A DNA stretch of 64,000 bases, taken from the NCBI RefSeq assembly GCF_004354555.1, contig NZ_PUFH01000004.1, forward strand, positions 458,105-522,104. Direction: 5' to 3'. The notes beneath the pieces are model-generated. The model had not been told where the DNA came from, ran no database searches, and saw only the letters and a program-made list of their open reading frames with translations. Source of the DNA: Leuconostoc citreum. Its GTDB lineage: Bacteria; Bacillota; Bacilli; Lactobacillales; Lactobacillaceae. This document shows positions 37,353 through 46,196 of the stretch, one piece after another. The stretch's first letter is position 1. Every line of letters begins with the position of its first letter. A program made the translations under genes and the position numbers.

Positions 37353-38312
37353 ATGGCTAAAGATAAGCTCATTGGTGTTGATTTAGGTGGTACAACAATT
37401 AAGTTTGCTATTTTGACTGATGCAGGGGAAATACAACAAAAGTGGTCAATCAAGACTAATACTTTTGATGAAGGTTCACATATTGTACCTGATATCATCG
37501 AATCAATTAATCATCATCTTGATTTGTATCAATTAGATCCAGAACGAATCATTGGTATTGGCATGGGAACGCCTGGGACAGTTAATCGCGATACAGGAAC
37601 TGTGACGGGTGCGTTCAATTTAAATTGGAAAACAGAACAACCAGTAAAAGCTAATATCGAGACAGGCACAGGTTTCAAGTTAACATTAGACAACGATGCG
37701 AATGCAGCAGCGCTCGGTGAAGCTTGGAAGGGTGCTGGCAATAATGATGATGAAGTATCGTTCATCACATTAGGGACAGGCGTTGGTGGCGGTCTGGTAT
37801 CAAATGGCCAGTTAATCCATGGCACGGCCGGTGCTGGTGGTGAAGTTGGGCATGTTGTTGTTGAACCCAATGGTTACTTGTGCACTTGCGGGAATCATGG
37901 TTGTCTAGAACAATATGCTTCAGCAACGGGTGTTGTACGCTTGGCACAAGATTCTGCTGAAGAATATGTCGGTTCGTCTAAGCTCAAACAAATGATTTCA
38001 GACGGTGATGAAGTGACTTCAAAAATTGTCTTTGACTTAGCAAAAGATGGTGATTTTTTGGCTAATGAAGTTGTAAATAAGGTAGCTTATTATCTTGGTT
38101 ATGCTACTGCGGCAATTTCAAATATTTTAAATCCTTCTGCTATTATTATTGGCGGTGGTGTTGCTGCTGCGGGCGAATTTTTGCGTGCACGAATTGAAAA
38201 AGAATGGACAAAGTTTGCCTTTCCAACTGTTCGTGTATCAACGCGTGTCAAGTTAGCTGAATTAGGTAATGATGCTGGTGTAATTGGCGCGGCATCATTA
38301 GCGCGTGTATAA
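37353..38312 (+). CDS. glcK: Glucokinase, ROK family
   Basis: A 319-residue ATP-dependent sugar kinase converting glucose to glucose-6-phosphate. ATP-binding VDLGGTTIKFAI at residues 7-18; catalytic Asp in LTLDNDANAAALGEAW near 112; ROK zinc motif CTCGNHGCLEQYAS near 178; IIIGGGVAAAGEFL near 265. The length and yqgQ neighbourhood support GlcK. The ATG lacks a ribosome site; a strong AGGAGG upstream serves a short ORF instead. CcpA control is suggested by the cre site. Confidence 0.94.
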   Translation: MAKDKLIGVDLGGTTIKFAILTDAGEIQQKWSIKTNTFDEGSHIVPDIIESINHHLDLYQLDPERIIGIGMGTPGTVNRDTGTVTGAFNLNWKTEQPVKANIETGTGFKLTLDNDANAAALGEAWKGAGNNDDEVSFITLGTGVGGGLVSNGQLIHGTAGAGGEVGHVVVEPNGYLCTCGNHGCLEQYASATGVVRLAQDSAEEYVGSSKLKQMISDGDEVTSKIVFDLAKDGDFLANEVVNKVAYYLGYATAAISNILNPSAIIIGGGVAAAGEFLRARIEKEWTKFAFPTVRVSTRVKLAELGNDAGVIGAASLARV

Positions 38313-38331
38313 TGAACAACAGCATTACTAG

Positions 38332-38354
38332 GCAGCCGTATGGTTGCTTTTTTT
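38332..38354 (+). terminator. Terminator after glucokinase
   Basis: GCAGCC pairs with GGTTGC (one G-U) around a four-base loop, followed by a T run. Confidence 0.7.
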
Positions 38355-38466
38355 ATAGACTCTTTAACAATTAATACTTTGTTGATCGAAAAAAGGTATA
38401 ATAGATGGTGATTGTTATTTAAAATTCAAAGTTAAAACAGTTTAATATACAGAAAGAAGAACACAA

Positions 38467-39255
38467 ATGATTACTTTAAAGTCGCCAAGAGAAATTGAGG
38501 CAATGCGCCAATCTGGTGCGATTATTGCCGGTATGCATCATATGTTACGTGATTTAATTAAACCAGGCATTGATACTTGGGAAATTGAAACAAAGTCACG
38601 TGAATATATTGAGGGGCATGGCGGTGTAGCTTTGCAAATTGGTTTTGAAGGTTTCAAATACGCGACCACGATTAGTGTCAACAATGAAGTAGCCCATGGG
38701 CTACCACGTAAAGGCTTGCATTTGAAAGATGGCGACATTGTTAAAGTTGACACAGTTGTTGGACTTAACGGTGCAGTTTCTGATTCAGCCTGGTCCTATG
38801 CTGTTGGTCATGTGTCACCAGAAGTCGAAAAGTTGATGGCAGTGACTAAAAAGGCGATGTACTTAGGTATTGACCAAGCCATTATAGGAAATCGCATTGG
38901 TGATATTGGGAACGCCATACAACAATATACTGAAGTTGAGCATCATTATGGTGATGTACGGCAGTATATTGGTCATGGTGTGGGACCAACAATGCATGAA
39001 GATCCACAGGTACCACATTATGGCAAACCAGGCCATGGCGTACGTTTGCGCGAAGGGATGGTCATCACTATTGAACCCATGATTAATTTAGGTAGTTGGG
39101 AAGTCGATACTGATGAAACAGAAGAAGATGGTTGGACAGTGAGAACTAGCGATGGTTCTTGGTCCGCACAGTATGAACACACGTTGGCAATTACAAAGGC
39201 TGGCCCAAAAATTTTAACAAGTCAAGATCCTGATTTTGATGCGAAATACTTGTAA
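38467..39255 (+). CDS. map: Type I methionine aminopeptidase
   Basis: A 262-residue metalloenzyme removing the initiator methionine. Pita-bread-fold motifs: TISVNNEVAHGLP near residue 70 (His), DIVKVDTVVGLNG near 93 (first metal Asp), GAVSDSAWSY (second Asp), GHGVGPTMHEDPQVPHY near 175 (His), and VITIEPMINLG near 205 (Glu). AGAAAGAAG precedes the ATG; a TATAAT lies at 38397-38402. Family identity is firm. An unusual sequence feature is the SDSAWSY segment, where the usual consensus is DSAxT. Confidence 0.93.
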   Translation: MITLKSPREIEAMRQSGAIIAGMHHMLRDLIKPGIDTWEIETKSREYIEGHGGVALQIGFEGFKYATTISVNNEVAHGLPRKGLHLKDGDIVKVDTVVGLNGAVSDSAWSYAVGHVSPEVEKLMAVTKKAMYLGIDQAIIGNRIGDIGNAIQQYTEVEHHYGDVRQYIGHGVGPTMHEDPQVPHYGKPGHGVRLREGMVITIEPMINLGSWEVDTDETEEDGWTVRTSDGSWSAQYEHTLAITKAGPKILTSQDPDFDAKYL

Positions 39256-39270
39256 AGGTGAGTTAGAAAT

Positions 39271-39906
39271 TTGAAAATTAAGCCAAAACACAAATCATAT
39301 TTAATTGCTAAACGTCTCATTGATGTGGTTTTTGCGTTACTTGGATTAATAATATTATCACCTATATTTTTAATTGTATTCGTGATATTGAAGATTGATA
39401 GTCCAGCATCACCCGCTTTTTTTAAACAAGAACGTGTGGGTCGGTATGGTAAGCCGTTTGCGATATATAAGTTTCGCTCAATGGTTCCCAATGCTGAAGC
39501 TATTTTAAAAGCTGATCCTGAATTATATCAGAAGTACGTCGATAATGGTTACAAATTACCAAAAAAAGAAGATCCTAGAATTACTTCGTTAGGTGCTTTT
39601 TTACGACGCTCAAGTATTGATGAGTTGCCACAGTTTTGGAATATGTTACGTGGCGATATGAGTTTAGTTGGGCCACGTCCAATTGTAACTGAAGAGTTAA
39701 AAGAATATGGCGACCAAGTCGATTTGTTTTTATCAGTCAGGCCTGGTGCACTTGGTTTATGGCAGGCCAGTGGTCGCTCTTTGATTGAATACCCAGAACG
39801 TACGAAAATAGAATTAGAGTATGTTGCCAATGCAGGTTTTTGGTATGATATTGGCATAGTTTTTAGAAATGTGATTGCGATTTTTAAATCCGAAGGGGCT
39901 TATTGA
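39271..39906 (+). CDS. Initiating sugar transferase (undecaprenyl-phosphate sugar-1-P transferase)
   Basis: A 211-residue membrane-associated transferase that starts polysaccharide repeat-unit assembly by linking sugar-1-phosphate to undecaprenyl phosphate. One N-terminal hairpin-like membrane segment (about residues 12-38, IDVVFALLGLIILSPIFLI) precedes the catalytic domain: FFKQERVGRYGKPFAIYKFRSM, LRRSSIDELPQFWNMLRGDM, LVGPRPI and RPGALGLWQASGRS. Only the C-terminal catalytic module is present, without the extra four-helix region of WbaP-type proteins. The start is TTG at 39271 after AAGGTGAG; the next Met is inside the catalytic domain. First gene of the polysaccharide cluster. Confidence 0.92.
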   Translation: MKIKPKHKSYLIAKRLIDVVFALLGLIILSPIFLIVFVILKIDSPASPAFFKQERVGRYGKPFAIYKFRSMVPNAEAILKADPELYQKYVDNGYKLPKKEDPRITSLGAFLRRSSIDELPQFWNMLRGDMSLVGPRPIVTEELKEYGDQVDLFLSVRPGALGLWQASGRSLIEYPERTKIELEYVANAGFWYDIGIVFRNVIAIFKSEGAY

Positions 39907-39966
39907 GCACGCATTTTTATTTTTGTCTCGTAGTGCATCCTAGAATAGATTATGTGGTGAGAGTTA

Positions 39967-40749
39967 ATGACTGAGAGCATCCAAATTTTAGTAGCAGCGC
40001 ATAAAAATGTGGCGTTAACAGATTTAGCAGCAATATACACGCCGATTCAAGTCGGTGCAGCGTTATCAGCAGAAATGTTTAACGATTTTATACAAGATAA
40101 TACGGGTCGTAATATTTCTGAAAAAAATCCGTACTTTAATGAATTAACAGCACTTTATTGGGCACGATACAATAGTCAGGCAGATGTTATTGGACTCGTC
40201 CACTATCGTCGCTTTTTTTCGTTTTCAAGTAAAAAGCAGCTTAACAACGTATTATCTCAGGAAACCTTATCAGACTTGTTAAAAAACACACCGGTGATAG
40301 TCCCTAAGAAAAGGCACTATTGGATAGAAAGTAGTGAATCGCATTATCGACATGCGCATCATAACTTAGGTTTGGATGTTTTACGCGATGTTATTGCGAC
40401 AAGGTATCCTGATTATTTGACAACCTATGACAAAAATATGCAACGTACATCCGCTCACATGTTCAATATGTTTATTATGAAACGACCAGAATTTGATGCT
40501 TATATTGACTGGTTATTTGATATTTTATTTGCGGTAGAGTCAACGATACAACCACAGGTCATCTCTTGGTCGCCTTATGAACAAAGAGTCTATGGCTTTT
40601 TGAGTGAAAGATTATTGGATGTTTGGTTAGATTTTAATCAGGTAGATTATCAAGAAGTCCCAGTGACTTTTATGGAAAAACAGAACTGGTTACTGAAGGG
40701 CACGAAATTCATTGCGCGCAAAGTAGGCTTTGGTCGTGCTGAATTGTAA
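39967..40749 (+). CDS. DUF4422 family glycosyltransferase
   Basis: A 260-residue soluble protein of the DUF4422 group found in capsule and exopolysaccharide clusters. N-terminal QILVAAHKNVALTD and VGLVHYRRFF (near 78) are characteristic. No membrane segments. A glycosyltransferase role, perhaps galactofuranosyl or glucosyl, is inferred from family context. GAGAGTTA precedes the ATG. It lies 60 bases after the priming transferase. Confidence 0.8.
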   Translation: MTESIQILVAAHKNVALTDLAAIYTPIQVGAALSAEMFNDFIQDNTGRNISEKNPYFNELTALYWARYNSQADVIGLVHYRRFFSFSSKKQLNNVLSQETLSDLLKNTPVIVPKKRHYWIESSESHYRHAHHNLGLDVLRDVIATRYPDYLTTYDKNMQRTSAHMFNMFIMKRPEFDAYIDWLFDILFAVESTIQPQVISWSPYEQRVYGFLSERLLDVWLDFNQVDYQEVPVTFMEKQNWLLKGTKFIARKVGFGRAEL

Positions 40750-40771
40750 AAAATTGTTTTTGGGGGAATAA

Positions 40772-42346
40772 ATGAAAAATCGTATACGTTATTCTGAGAA
40801 ATTTTGGGTGCCTATAATTATTTTGGCAGTGGTGACTTTGCTGACGGTAGGCTCCTCACCGTTATTCCGAACAAATCCATGGGATGATAGTAATGCTATG
40901 TTAACTATGGGCAGATCTATGCTGCATGGTGTTGTACCGTATCGTGATGTCATTGACCAACGTGGACCAGTCCTATATGCGGTGTTTGCTTTAGGCGCTT
41001 TATTCAAAGAAACTAACTTTTTTGGGGTGTTTATTGTTCAATGCTTGAACTTGCTATGTACTTACATCATTAGTTATCGTATAGCAAAAGATATGACGAG
41101 TGAGATGATAGCGCCACAGTGGGCGGCATTGTTTGGGCCACTAGCTCTAATTTCAACGAGCGCCTTTGGGCTAAGTGGTGCACCAGAAGAATTTGCTTTC
41201 ACCTCAGTTTTGTATTTACTGTATATTATTAATCATTATCATAGACACGTGTCTACTATTCCTGTGACTGTGTATTACTTTTTAGGGTTAAACCTCAGCC
41301 TGGTTTTTTGGAATAAATATTCCCTAATTGGCGCATTTTGTGCGTTTTTTATATGGGTCGCTATTGAATTATTACGTCAATATGATTTTAGAAGACTCTT
41401 GCGAGTAGTTATTGCTTCTCTTGCCGGTTTCCTGACGATTAGCATGCTTGTTGTAGTTTACTTTCTTTACCACCATGCATTAGATGATTTAATTAATATC
41501 TATTTTGTTCAAAATTTAACGTCATACGGGAAAACAGATCAAATAATTTTGATGCAATTGTGGCGTTTATTACTTCTTGTTGCCACAGAAGTAGGGTTAC
41601 ACCCATTTGTCAGTGCATTCATTATTTTTGGTTGGTTAAAAGCCATTTATAACCGTGAAAATATGATTCTTGAAATTGTATTATTCCTAAGTAGTCTCTT
41701 TTTTGTGGCAATGCAACATTGGGTCATTGATTATTATAATATTGTATGGTTACCTTTCTTAGCTATTGCTTTACTGCGTATAGCATCAATTAGATTACCT
41801 GAATCACTCATGAGACCGACTGTCCAAGCCCAAATACCTTTGCTCATGACAGCGCTACTTCTTATTTTGCCTATGGTTAATAATAGATCCGCATTGGGCA
41901 GGTTGGTAATCAGCAATGAAGAAACTGCCATCGACGGACAAAGTTATGTGGCACAACCACAATTTGCCACAGCTATGAGAAAAAATACCGATAGTAGGCA
42001 ACAACCGACAATGATTATGATTAACTCATTGGATAAGGGATTTTACTTGTCCGCGCAGGCCTTACCAACAACCCGCTTTTGGCATAGATTAAATATGAGC
42101 TATCAACAACTGCCTCAAATGTACGATGCTTTTGCCAACACGATGCGTCAGAAACAAGTTCAATTTGTTATTATAAAATTAAATACCCCACCAGAAAATG
42201 ATGCCACGTTATTAAAGCAACAAATTAATCGTGCTATTGATAGTCATTTGCAGCAACCCTTGTTTAATAATTACCGCATAGACGAAACGGCCAGAAATGG
42301 CAATAATGATTCTTACGTGCTGATGCGTTTAAAAAACTTAGAGTAA
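40772..42346 (+). CDS. Polytopic membrane glycosyltransferase (GT-C-like)
   Basis: A 524-residue protein with about 10-11 hydrophobic helices. The first extracytoplasmic loop contains TNPWDDSNAMLTMGRSMLHG and VVPYRDVIDQRGPVLY, resembling the aspartate-bearing loop of GT-C transferases that use lipid-linked sugars (dolichyl/undecaprenyl-phosphate donors). C-terminal about 130 residues are soluble. Acceptor and donor are unknown. It starts 22 bases after the DUF4422 gene behind GGGGGAATAA. A GtrB-like enzyme three genes later could make its donor. Confidence 0.75.
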   Translation: MKNRIRYSEKFWVPIIILAVVTLLTVGSSPLFRTNPWDDSNAMLTMGRSMLHGVVPYRDVIDQRGPVLYAVFALGALFKETNFFGVFIVQCLNLLCTYIISYRIAKDMTSEMIAPQWAALFGPLALISTSAFGLSGAPEEFAFTSVLYLLYIINHYHRHVSTIPVTVYYFLGLNLSLVFWNKYSLIGAFCAFFIWVAIELLRQYDFRRLLRVVIASLAGFLTISMLVVVYFLYHHALDDLINIYFVQNLTSYGKTDQIILMQLWRLLLLVATEVGLHPFVSAFIIFGWLKAIYNRENMILEIVLFLSSLFFVAMQHWVIDYYNIVWLPFLAIALLRIASIRLPESLMRPTVQAQIPLLMTALLLILPMVNNRSALGRLVISNEETAIDGQSYVAQPQFATAMRKNTDSRQQPTMIMINSLDKGFYLSAQALPTTRFWHRLNMSYQQLPQMYDAFANTMRQKQVQFVIIKLNTPPENDATLLKQQINRAIDSHLQQPLFNNYRIDETARNGNNDSYVLMRLKNLE

Positions 42347-42380
42347 ACATGTGTAAAATCAATCTATGATATAATATATT

Positions 42381-42410
42381 AAGTATTCTCATGATTGAGA
42401 ATACTTTTTT
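42381..42410 (+). terminator. Terminator after the membrane glycosyltransferase
   Basis: AAGTATTCTC pairs with GAGAATACTT around a six-base loop, followed by T. A TGATATAAT sequence lies just upstream (42367-42375). Confidence 0.85.
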
Positions 42411-42429
42411 ATCTGTTTGCAATGACATG

Positions 42430-42457
42430 TTGATTAATTAATTAAATAAACTATAAA
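42430..42457 (+). promoter_or_regulatory. glf promoter
   Basis: TTGATT (42430-42435), 16-base spacer, TATAAA (42452-42457), downstream of the terminator. Confidence 0.45.
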
Positions 42458-42497
42458 ACAAGCGCACTGCTTTTTGCTTGCACTGTACGGAGATATA

Positions 42498-43688
42498 ATG
42501 ACAAATAAATTTAACACAAAAAATTATGATTACCTAATTGTTGGTGCTGGGCCGTTTGGAATGATTTTTGCTTATGAAGCAGCTAAACGTGGGAAAAAGT
42601 CACTAGTGATTGAAAAGCGACCATATATCGCCGGAAACATGCACACACATACAGAACATGGTATCACCGTGCATGATTTTGGTGCGCATATTTTCCACAC
42701 TGACAATAAGGAAGTTTGGGATTATATTCGTCGGTTTGCTTCATTTAATGGTTATCAAAATCAAGTTGTTGCGAATTACAAAGGCACACTGTATAATTTG
42801 CCATTCAATATGAACACTTTTTACCAGATGTGGGGAACGAAGACACCCGACGAGGCTAAAGCTAAAATTGAGGCACAAAAGCAAGTCGCTCTTAAAGACC
42901 TTGGGGATAAACAGCCTAGCAACTTAGAAGAACAAGCCATTTCTTTGATTGGGACAGATATCTATGAAAAGCTGATCAAGGGATACACTGAAAAGCAGTG
43001 GGGTAGACCGGCAACAGAATTGCCAGCTTTCATAATTAAGCGTTTGCCAGTGCGTTTTATTTATGACAACAATTATTTTAATCACCGCTATCAAGGTATT
43101 CCGGTCGGCGGGTATACACAAATCTTTGAGCAAATGCTATCTGAGGCTGATGGCTTAGTAGATGTTTTGACAGACACTGATTTTTTTGACCATAAAGAAG
43201 AATTATTAGCTGAATTTCCACGTGTTTTGTATACTGGGATGATTGATCAATTCTTTGATTATAAATTTGGTGAGCTGGAATACCGCTCATTGCGATTTGA
43301 ACATGAATTAATTGATTCTGAAAATTATCAAGGCAATGCGGTAATTAACTATACTGATGCCCAAACTCCCTACACACGTGTAATGGAGTGGAAGCACTTT
43401 GATGGCCTTGCGGATGAAGGCAAAACAATTATTACACGTGAATATCCACAAGAATGGAATCGTTCAAAGGAGGCTTATTATCCAGTGAACAACGATAAAA
43501 ATACACAAATATATAAGCAATATGCCAAAGAGGCACGTCAAAATCACCCAGAAATTATTTTTGGTGGTCGACTCGGTAAGTATCGTTACTTTGATATGGA
43601 TCAAGTATTTAACGACGCTTTAAACACAGTCCGTGAAGAGTTTAATGTGCCAGAATCGTTTAACTTTGCGCATGATGTTACTAAATAA
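42498..43688 (+). CDS. glf: UDP-galactopyranose mutase
   Basis: A 396-residue flavoenzyme interconverting UDP-galactopyranose and UDP-galactofuranose. I use ATG 42498 after GGAGATATA rather than an upstream frame start. FAD motif VGAGPFGMIFAYEAAKRG near residue 15 and FGAHIFHTDNKEVWDYI near 65; KGYTEKQWGR near 150, and conserved substrate arginines around NRSKEAYYPVN near 325. Indicates that the surface polymer contains galactofuranose. Transcribed with its own promoter, then the GtrB-like gene. Confidence 0.95.
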   Translation: MTNKFNTKNYDYLIVGAGPFGMIFAYEAAKRGKKSLVIEKRPYIAGNMHTHTEHGITVHDFGAHIFHTDNKEVWDYIRRFASFNGYQNQVVANYKGTLYNLPFNMNTFYQMWGTKTPDEAKAKIEAQKQVALKDLGDKQPSNLEEQAISLIGTDIYEKLIKGYTEKQWGRPATELPAFIIKRLPVRFIYDNNYFNHRYQGIPVGGYTQIFEQMLSEADGLVDVLTDTDFFDHKEELLAEFPRVLYTGMIDQFFDYKFGELEYRSLRFEHELIDSENYQGNAVINYTDAQTPYTRVMEWKHFDGLADEGKTIITREYPQEWNRSKEAYYPVNNDKNTQIYKQYAKEARQNHPEIIFGGRLGKYRYFDMDQVFNDALNTVREEFNVPESFNFAHDVTK

Positions 43689-43735
43689 TATGCCTTTTTA
43701 GGCGTACATAGGATAAATTAGCAGGTTTGTATACA

Positions 43736-44680
43736 ATGCAAGAAGTAAAAAATAGTCAACCAATATTTTCAATAGTGGTGCCTGTTCATAACGAAGAAGA
43801 GACGATTCAAATATTTTATGATGCAGTCCAGTCTTTGAAACAATCGTTACCAGTGACACTACACTATCACTTTGTTGATGATGGCTCAACAGATCAGACA
43901 CTGTCCATATTACGAACGTTATCAAATCAAGATAGCAACGTTCATTTTTTGAGTTTCTCAAGAAATTTTGGTAAAGAAGCTGCATTGTATGCAGGATTAC
44001 AACAAGCAGATGGTGATTTTGTTGCAGTGATGGATGTTGATTTACAAGATCCACCAGAATTGTTACCAGATATGTTGTCACCTGTGATGGCTGGTGAGTA
44101 CGATGCTGTCGGGACTAGACGAGCTGATCGCAAAGGGGAAGCACGGTTGCGGTCGTGGTTTTCAGAACAGTTCTATGTTTGGATGAATAAGATTAGCCAA
44201 ACGCAACTCGTGGACGGTGCGCGTGACTATCGTGTGATGACACGGCAAATGGTTGATGCCGTTTTGGACTTGAGCGAAAATCAAAGGTTTAGCAAGGGCA
44301 TTTTTAGTTGGGTTGGTTTTAAAACAAAGTATCTACCGTTTGAAAATCGTGAACGTGTTGAAGGTGAAACATCGTGGTCATTTTGGGCATTGACGAAGTA
44401 TGCCATTGAGGGTATTGTATCATTTTCAACAGTGCCGCTGACTTTCATCACAGTAGTGGGCTTTACATCATTTTGTTTATCTATTTTAAGTGCTATTTTT
44501 ATTGTTTGTCGTGCGCTAATTGATAATCATAGTGTTGCAGGTTGGCCATCAATGGTCACAATTATTTTATTTATTGGTGGCATTCAATTATTGAGTTTAG
44601 GTGTTATTGGTCGATATATTGCGGCTATCTTCCTAGAGACAAAACGTCGCCCGATTTACGTTAAAAAAGAAGAAAAATAG
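43736..44680 (+). CDS. GtrB-like polyprenyl-phosphate glycosyltransferase (GT2)
   Basis: A 314-residue membrane protein. The GT-A domain (about residues 8-225) has SIVVPVHNEEETIQIF, FVDDGSTDQT, and VMDVDLQDPPELLPDM with the DxD. RFSKGIFSWVGFKT is the conserved acceptor-end motif of the DPM1/GtrB/CsbB group, and two C-terminal helices anchor the protein (about 230-300). These enzymes make undecaprenyl-phosphate-sugar from a nucleotide sugar. Start ATG 43736 is preferred over an upstream TTG. A GtrA flippase is not visible nearby. Confidence 0.85.
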   Translation: MQEVKNSQPIFSIVVPVHNEEETIQIFYDAVQSLKQSLPVTLHYHFVDDGSTDQTLSILRTLSNQDSNVHFLSFSRNFGKEAALYAGLQQADGDFVAVMDVDLQDPPELLPDMLSPVMAGEYDAVGTRRADRKGEARLRSWFSEQFYVWMNKISQTQLVDGARDYRVMTRQMVDAVLDLSENQRFSKGIFSWVGFKTKYLPFENRERVEGETSWSFWALTKYAIEGIVSFSTVPLTFITVVGFTSFCLSILSAIFIVCRALIDNHSVAGWPSMVTIILFIGGIQLLSLGVIGRYIAAIFLETKRRPIYVKKEEK

Positions 44681-44698
44681 AGACAAGAAGGATTAATT

Positions 44699-45130
44699 GT
44701 GAGACGAGTTATTACATATGGTACTTTTGATATGCTACATTACGGTCATATCAACCTATTAAAACGTGCTAAAGAATTGGGCGATTATTTAATCGTCGCT
44801 TTGTCAACAGATGAATTTAACTGGCATGAAAAGCAAAAGAAAACATATTTTTCATATGAAAAGCGTAAACAGCTGCTAGAGGCAATTCGGTATGTTGATT
44901 TAGTAATTCCTGAAACGTCATGGGACCAAAAAATTACTGATGTGTCGCTTTATCAAGTTGATACTTTTGTCATGGGTGATGATTGGCAGGGCAAATTTGA
45001 CTTTATTCAAGAGCAGACTGATGCCAATGTTGTTTATTTGCCAAGAACGCCAGAAATTTCAACAACCCAAATTAAGCAGGATTTGAACACCAAAGATTTG
45101 GCGACAAATTATGATTCCAAGGCCAAGTAA
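44699..45130 (+). CDS. tagD: Glycerol-3-phosphate cytidylyltransferase
   Basis: A 143-residue cytidylyltransferase making CDP-glycerol from CTP and sn-glycerol-3-phosphate. N-terminal [19 protein letters not shown] with the HxGH motif (residues 14-17), [16 protein letters not shown], and the [15 protein letters not shown]-terminal signature. GTG start with AAGGA upstream. No glycerophosphotransferase (TagB/TagF) is seen here, so CDP-glycerol may decorate the polymer or feed a gene elsewhere. Confidence 0.94.
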   Translation: MRRVITYGTFDMLHYGHINLLKRAKELGDYLIVALSTDEFNWHEKQKKTYFSYEKRKQLLEAIRYVDLVIPETSWDQKITDVSLYQVDTFVMGDDWQGKFDFIQEQTDANVVYLPRTPEISTTQIKQDLNTKDLATNYDSKAK

Positions 45131-45132
45131 TT

Positions 45133-45157
45133 AAAAGACGCATACCGTCTTTTTTTA
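45133..45157 (+). terminator. Terminator after tagD
   Basis: AAAGACG and CGTCTTT pair around a five-base loop, with a T run. Confidence 0.75.
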
Positions 45158-45223
45158 TTGGTAGATGATGGTAAAAAATCATTTCAGTTCAAAGGACTTG
45201 ATATGAACCCAGAGGAAACGAAT

Positions 45224-46159
45224 ATGCAGAAAAAAGTGACAGCAGTTATTGTGACGTACAATCGTCTCACACTGCTTAAGTCATCCCTTGCCAAAGTTTT
45301 GTTACAAACCACAACTGCATTAAAACATGTGATTGTTATCAATGGTGCGAGTACAGACGGCACACACGAGTATTTGGATACTTTAAATGATGACCGCTTG
45401 TTGGTTGTTCATCTTGAGAAAAATTTAGGCGGTGCCGGCGGATTTAATCAAGGAATACGTCAATTTTATGAACAAACGCGTGATAACTTTGTTTGGGTTA
45501 TGGATGATGATTCGATGCCACGCAGTGATGCCCTAGCTAAGCTACTCTTAATGTTTGATAGCGTACCCAGAGCTGGTTGGGGTGCTAGCAAGGTAGAATG
45601 GCTAGACGGCAATTGGTCAAAAATGAATGTGCCAGGGGCGTTAAATACCAGTAACAATATACTGCAAGTGAGTCAGGATAATTTAATTGCAATTAAGCAT
45701 GCTACTTTTGTTTCAACAATTTTTCGGCGTGAATTAATCGAAAAAATTGGTTTACCACAAAAAGAATATTTTATTTGGGGAGACGATATTGAGTTCACAG
45801 AACGTGCTACGCGGGTTATGCCAGGCTATTTCGTTAGAGACTCCGTAGTTGTTCATGAAAGCAAAAGCAATGCGAAGCCTGGTGATATTGTTGGGGAAAC
45901 AACAGAAGAACGTTTACCACGTTATTTGTATGAATATCGTAATCGGATTTTGACTGCCAGACGCCGGCAGTCAAACATCAAACTCTTCAAAACATTAGCC
46001 CATAGTTCACTTGATTTTCTAAAAACATTGTTTTTACCAAGGATTACTTATCGGCAAAAGAAACTCAGTATCATTATTAAGGGCACATACCAGGGCCTAT
46101 GGTTTCATCCAAGCATCGAATATGTGACGTATTCGAATGATCAACTGCTTAACAAATAA
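45224..46159 (+). CDS. Glycosyltransferase family 2, galactofuranosyltransferase-like (GlfT2 type)
   Basis: A 311-residue transferase. TAVIVTYNRLTLLKSSLA at the N-terminus, GASTDGTHEYL, FVWVMDDDSMPRSDAL with the DDD metal site (about 90), GASKVEWLDG and YFIWGDDIEFTERAT (about 185) match galactofuranosyltransferases such as GlfT2 and WbbI-type proteins. Start is ambiguous: ATG 45224 (GAGG upstream, family-like MQKKVTAVI) or ATG 45203 (AAGGA upstream). Together with glf it suggests a galactofuranose-containing repeat. Confidence 0.82.
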   Translation: MQKKVTAVIVTYNRLTLLKSSLAKVLLQTTTALKHVIVINGASTDGTHEYLDTLNDDRLLVVHLEKNLGGAGGFNQGIRQFYEQTRDNFVWVMDDDSMPRSDALAKLLLMFDSVPRAGWGASKVEWLDGNWSKMNVPGALNTSNNILQVSQDNLIAIKHATFVSTIFRRELIEKIGLPQKEYFIWGDDIEFTERATRVMPGYFVRDSVVVHESKSNAKPGDIVGETTEERLPRYLYEYRNRILTARRRQSNIKLFKTLAHSSLDFLKTLFLPRITYRQKKLSIIIKGTYQGLWFHPSIEYVTYSNDQLLNK

Positions 46160-46177
46160 TAACATCAGTGTTAGAAT
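46149..46177 (+). promoter_or_regulatory. Promoter of the purine permease gene
   Basis: TTAACA (46149-46154), 17-base spacer, TAGAAT (46172-46177). Confidence 0.6.
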
Positions 46178-46196
46178 AATATTTAGTGAAAAATAA

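Noticed and set aside
37529..37870. Antisense frame (113 codons) in the glucokinase gene
   Set aside because: Pro/Thr-rich shadow product, typical of the opposite strand of a ROK gene.
43698..44081. Antisense frame (127 codons) over the GtrB-like gene
   Set aside because: No ribosome site, and the sense gene clearly matches a known family.
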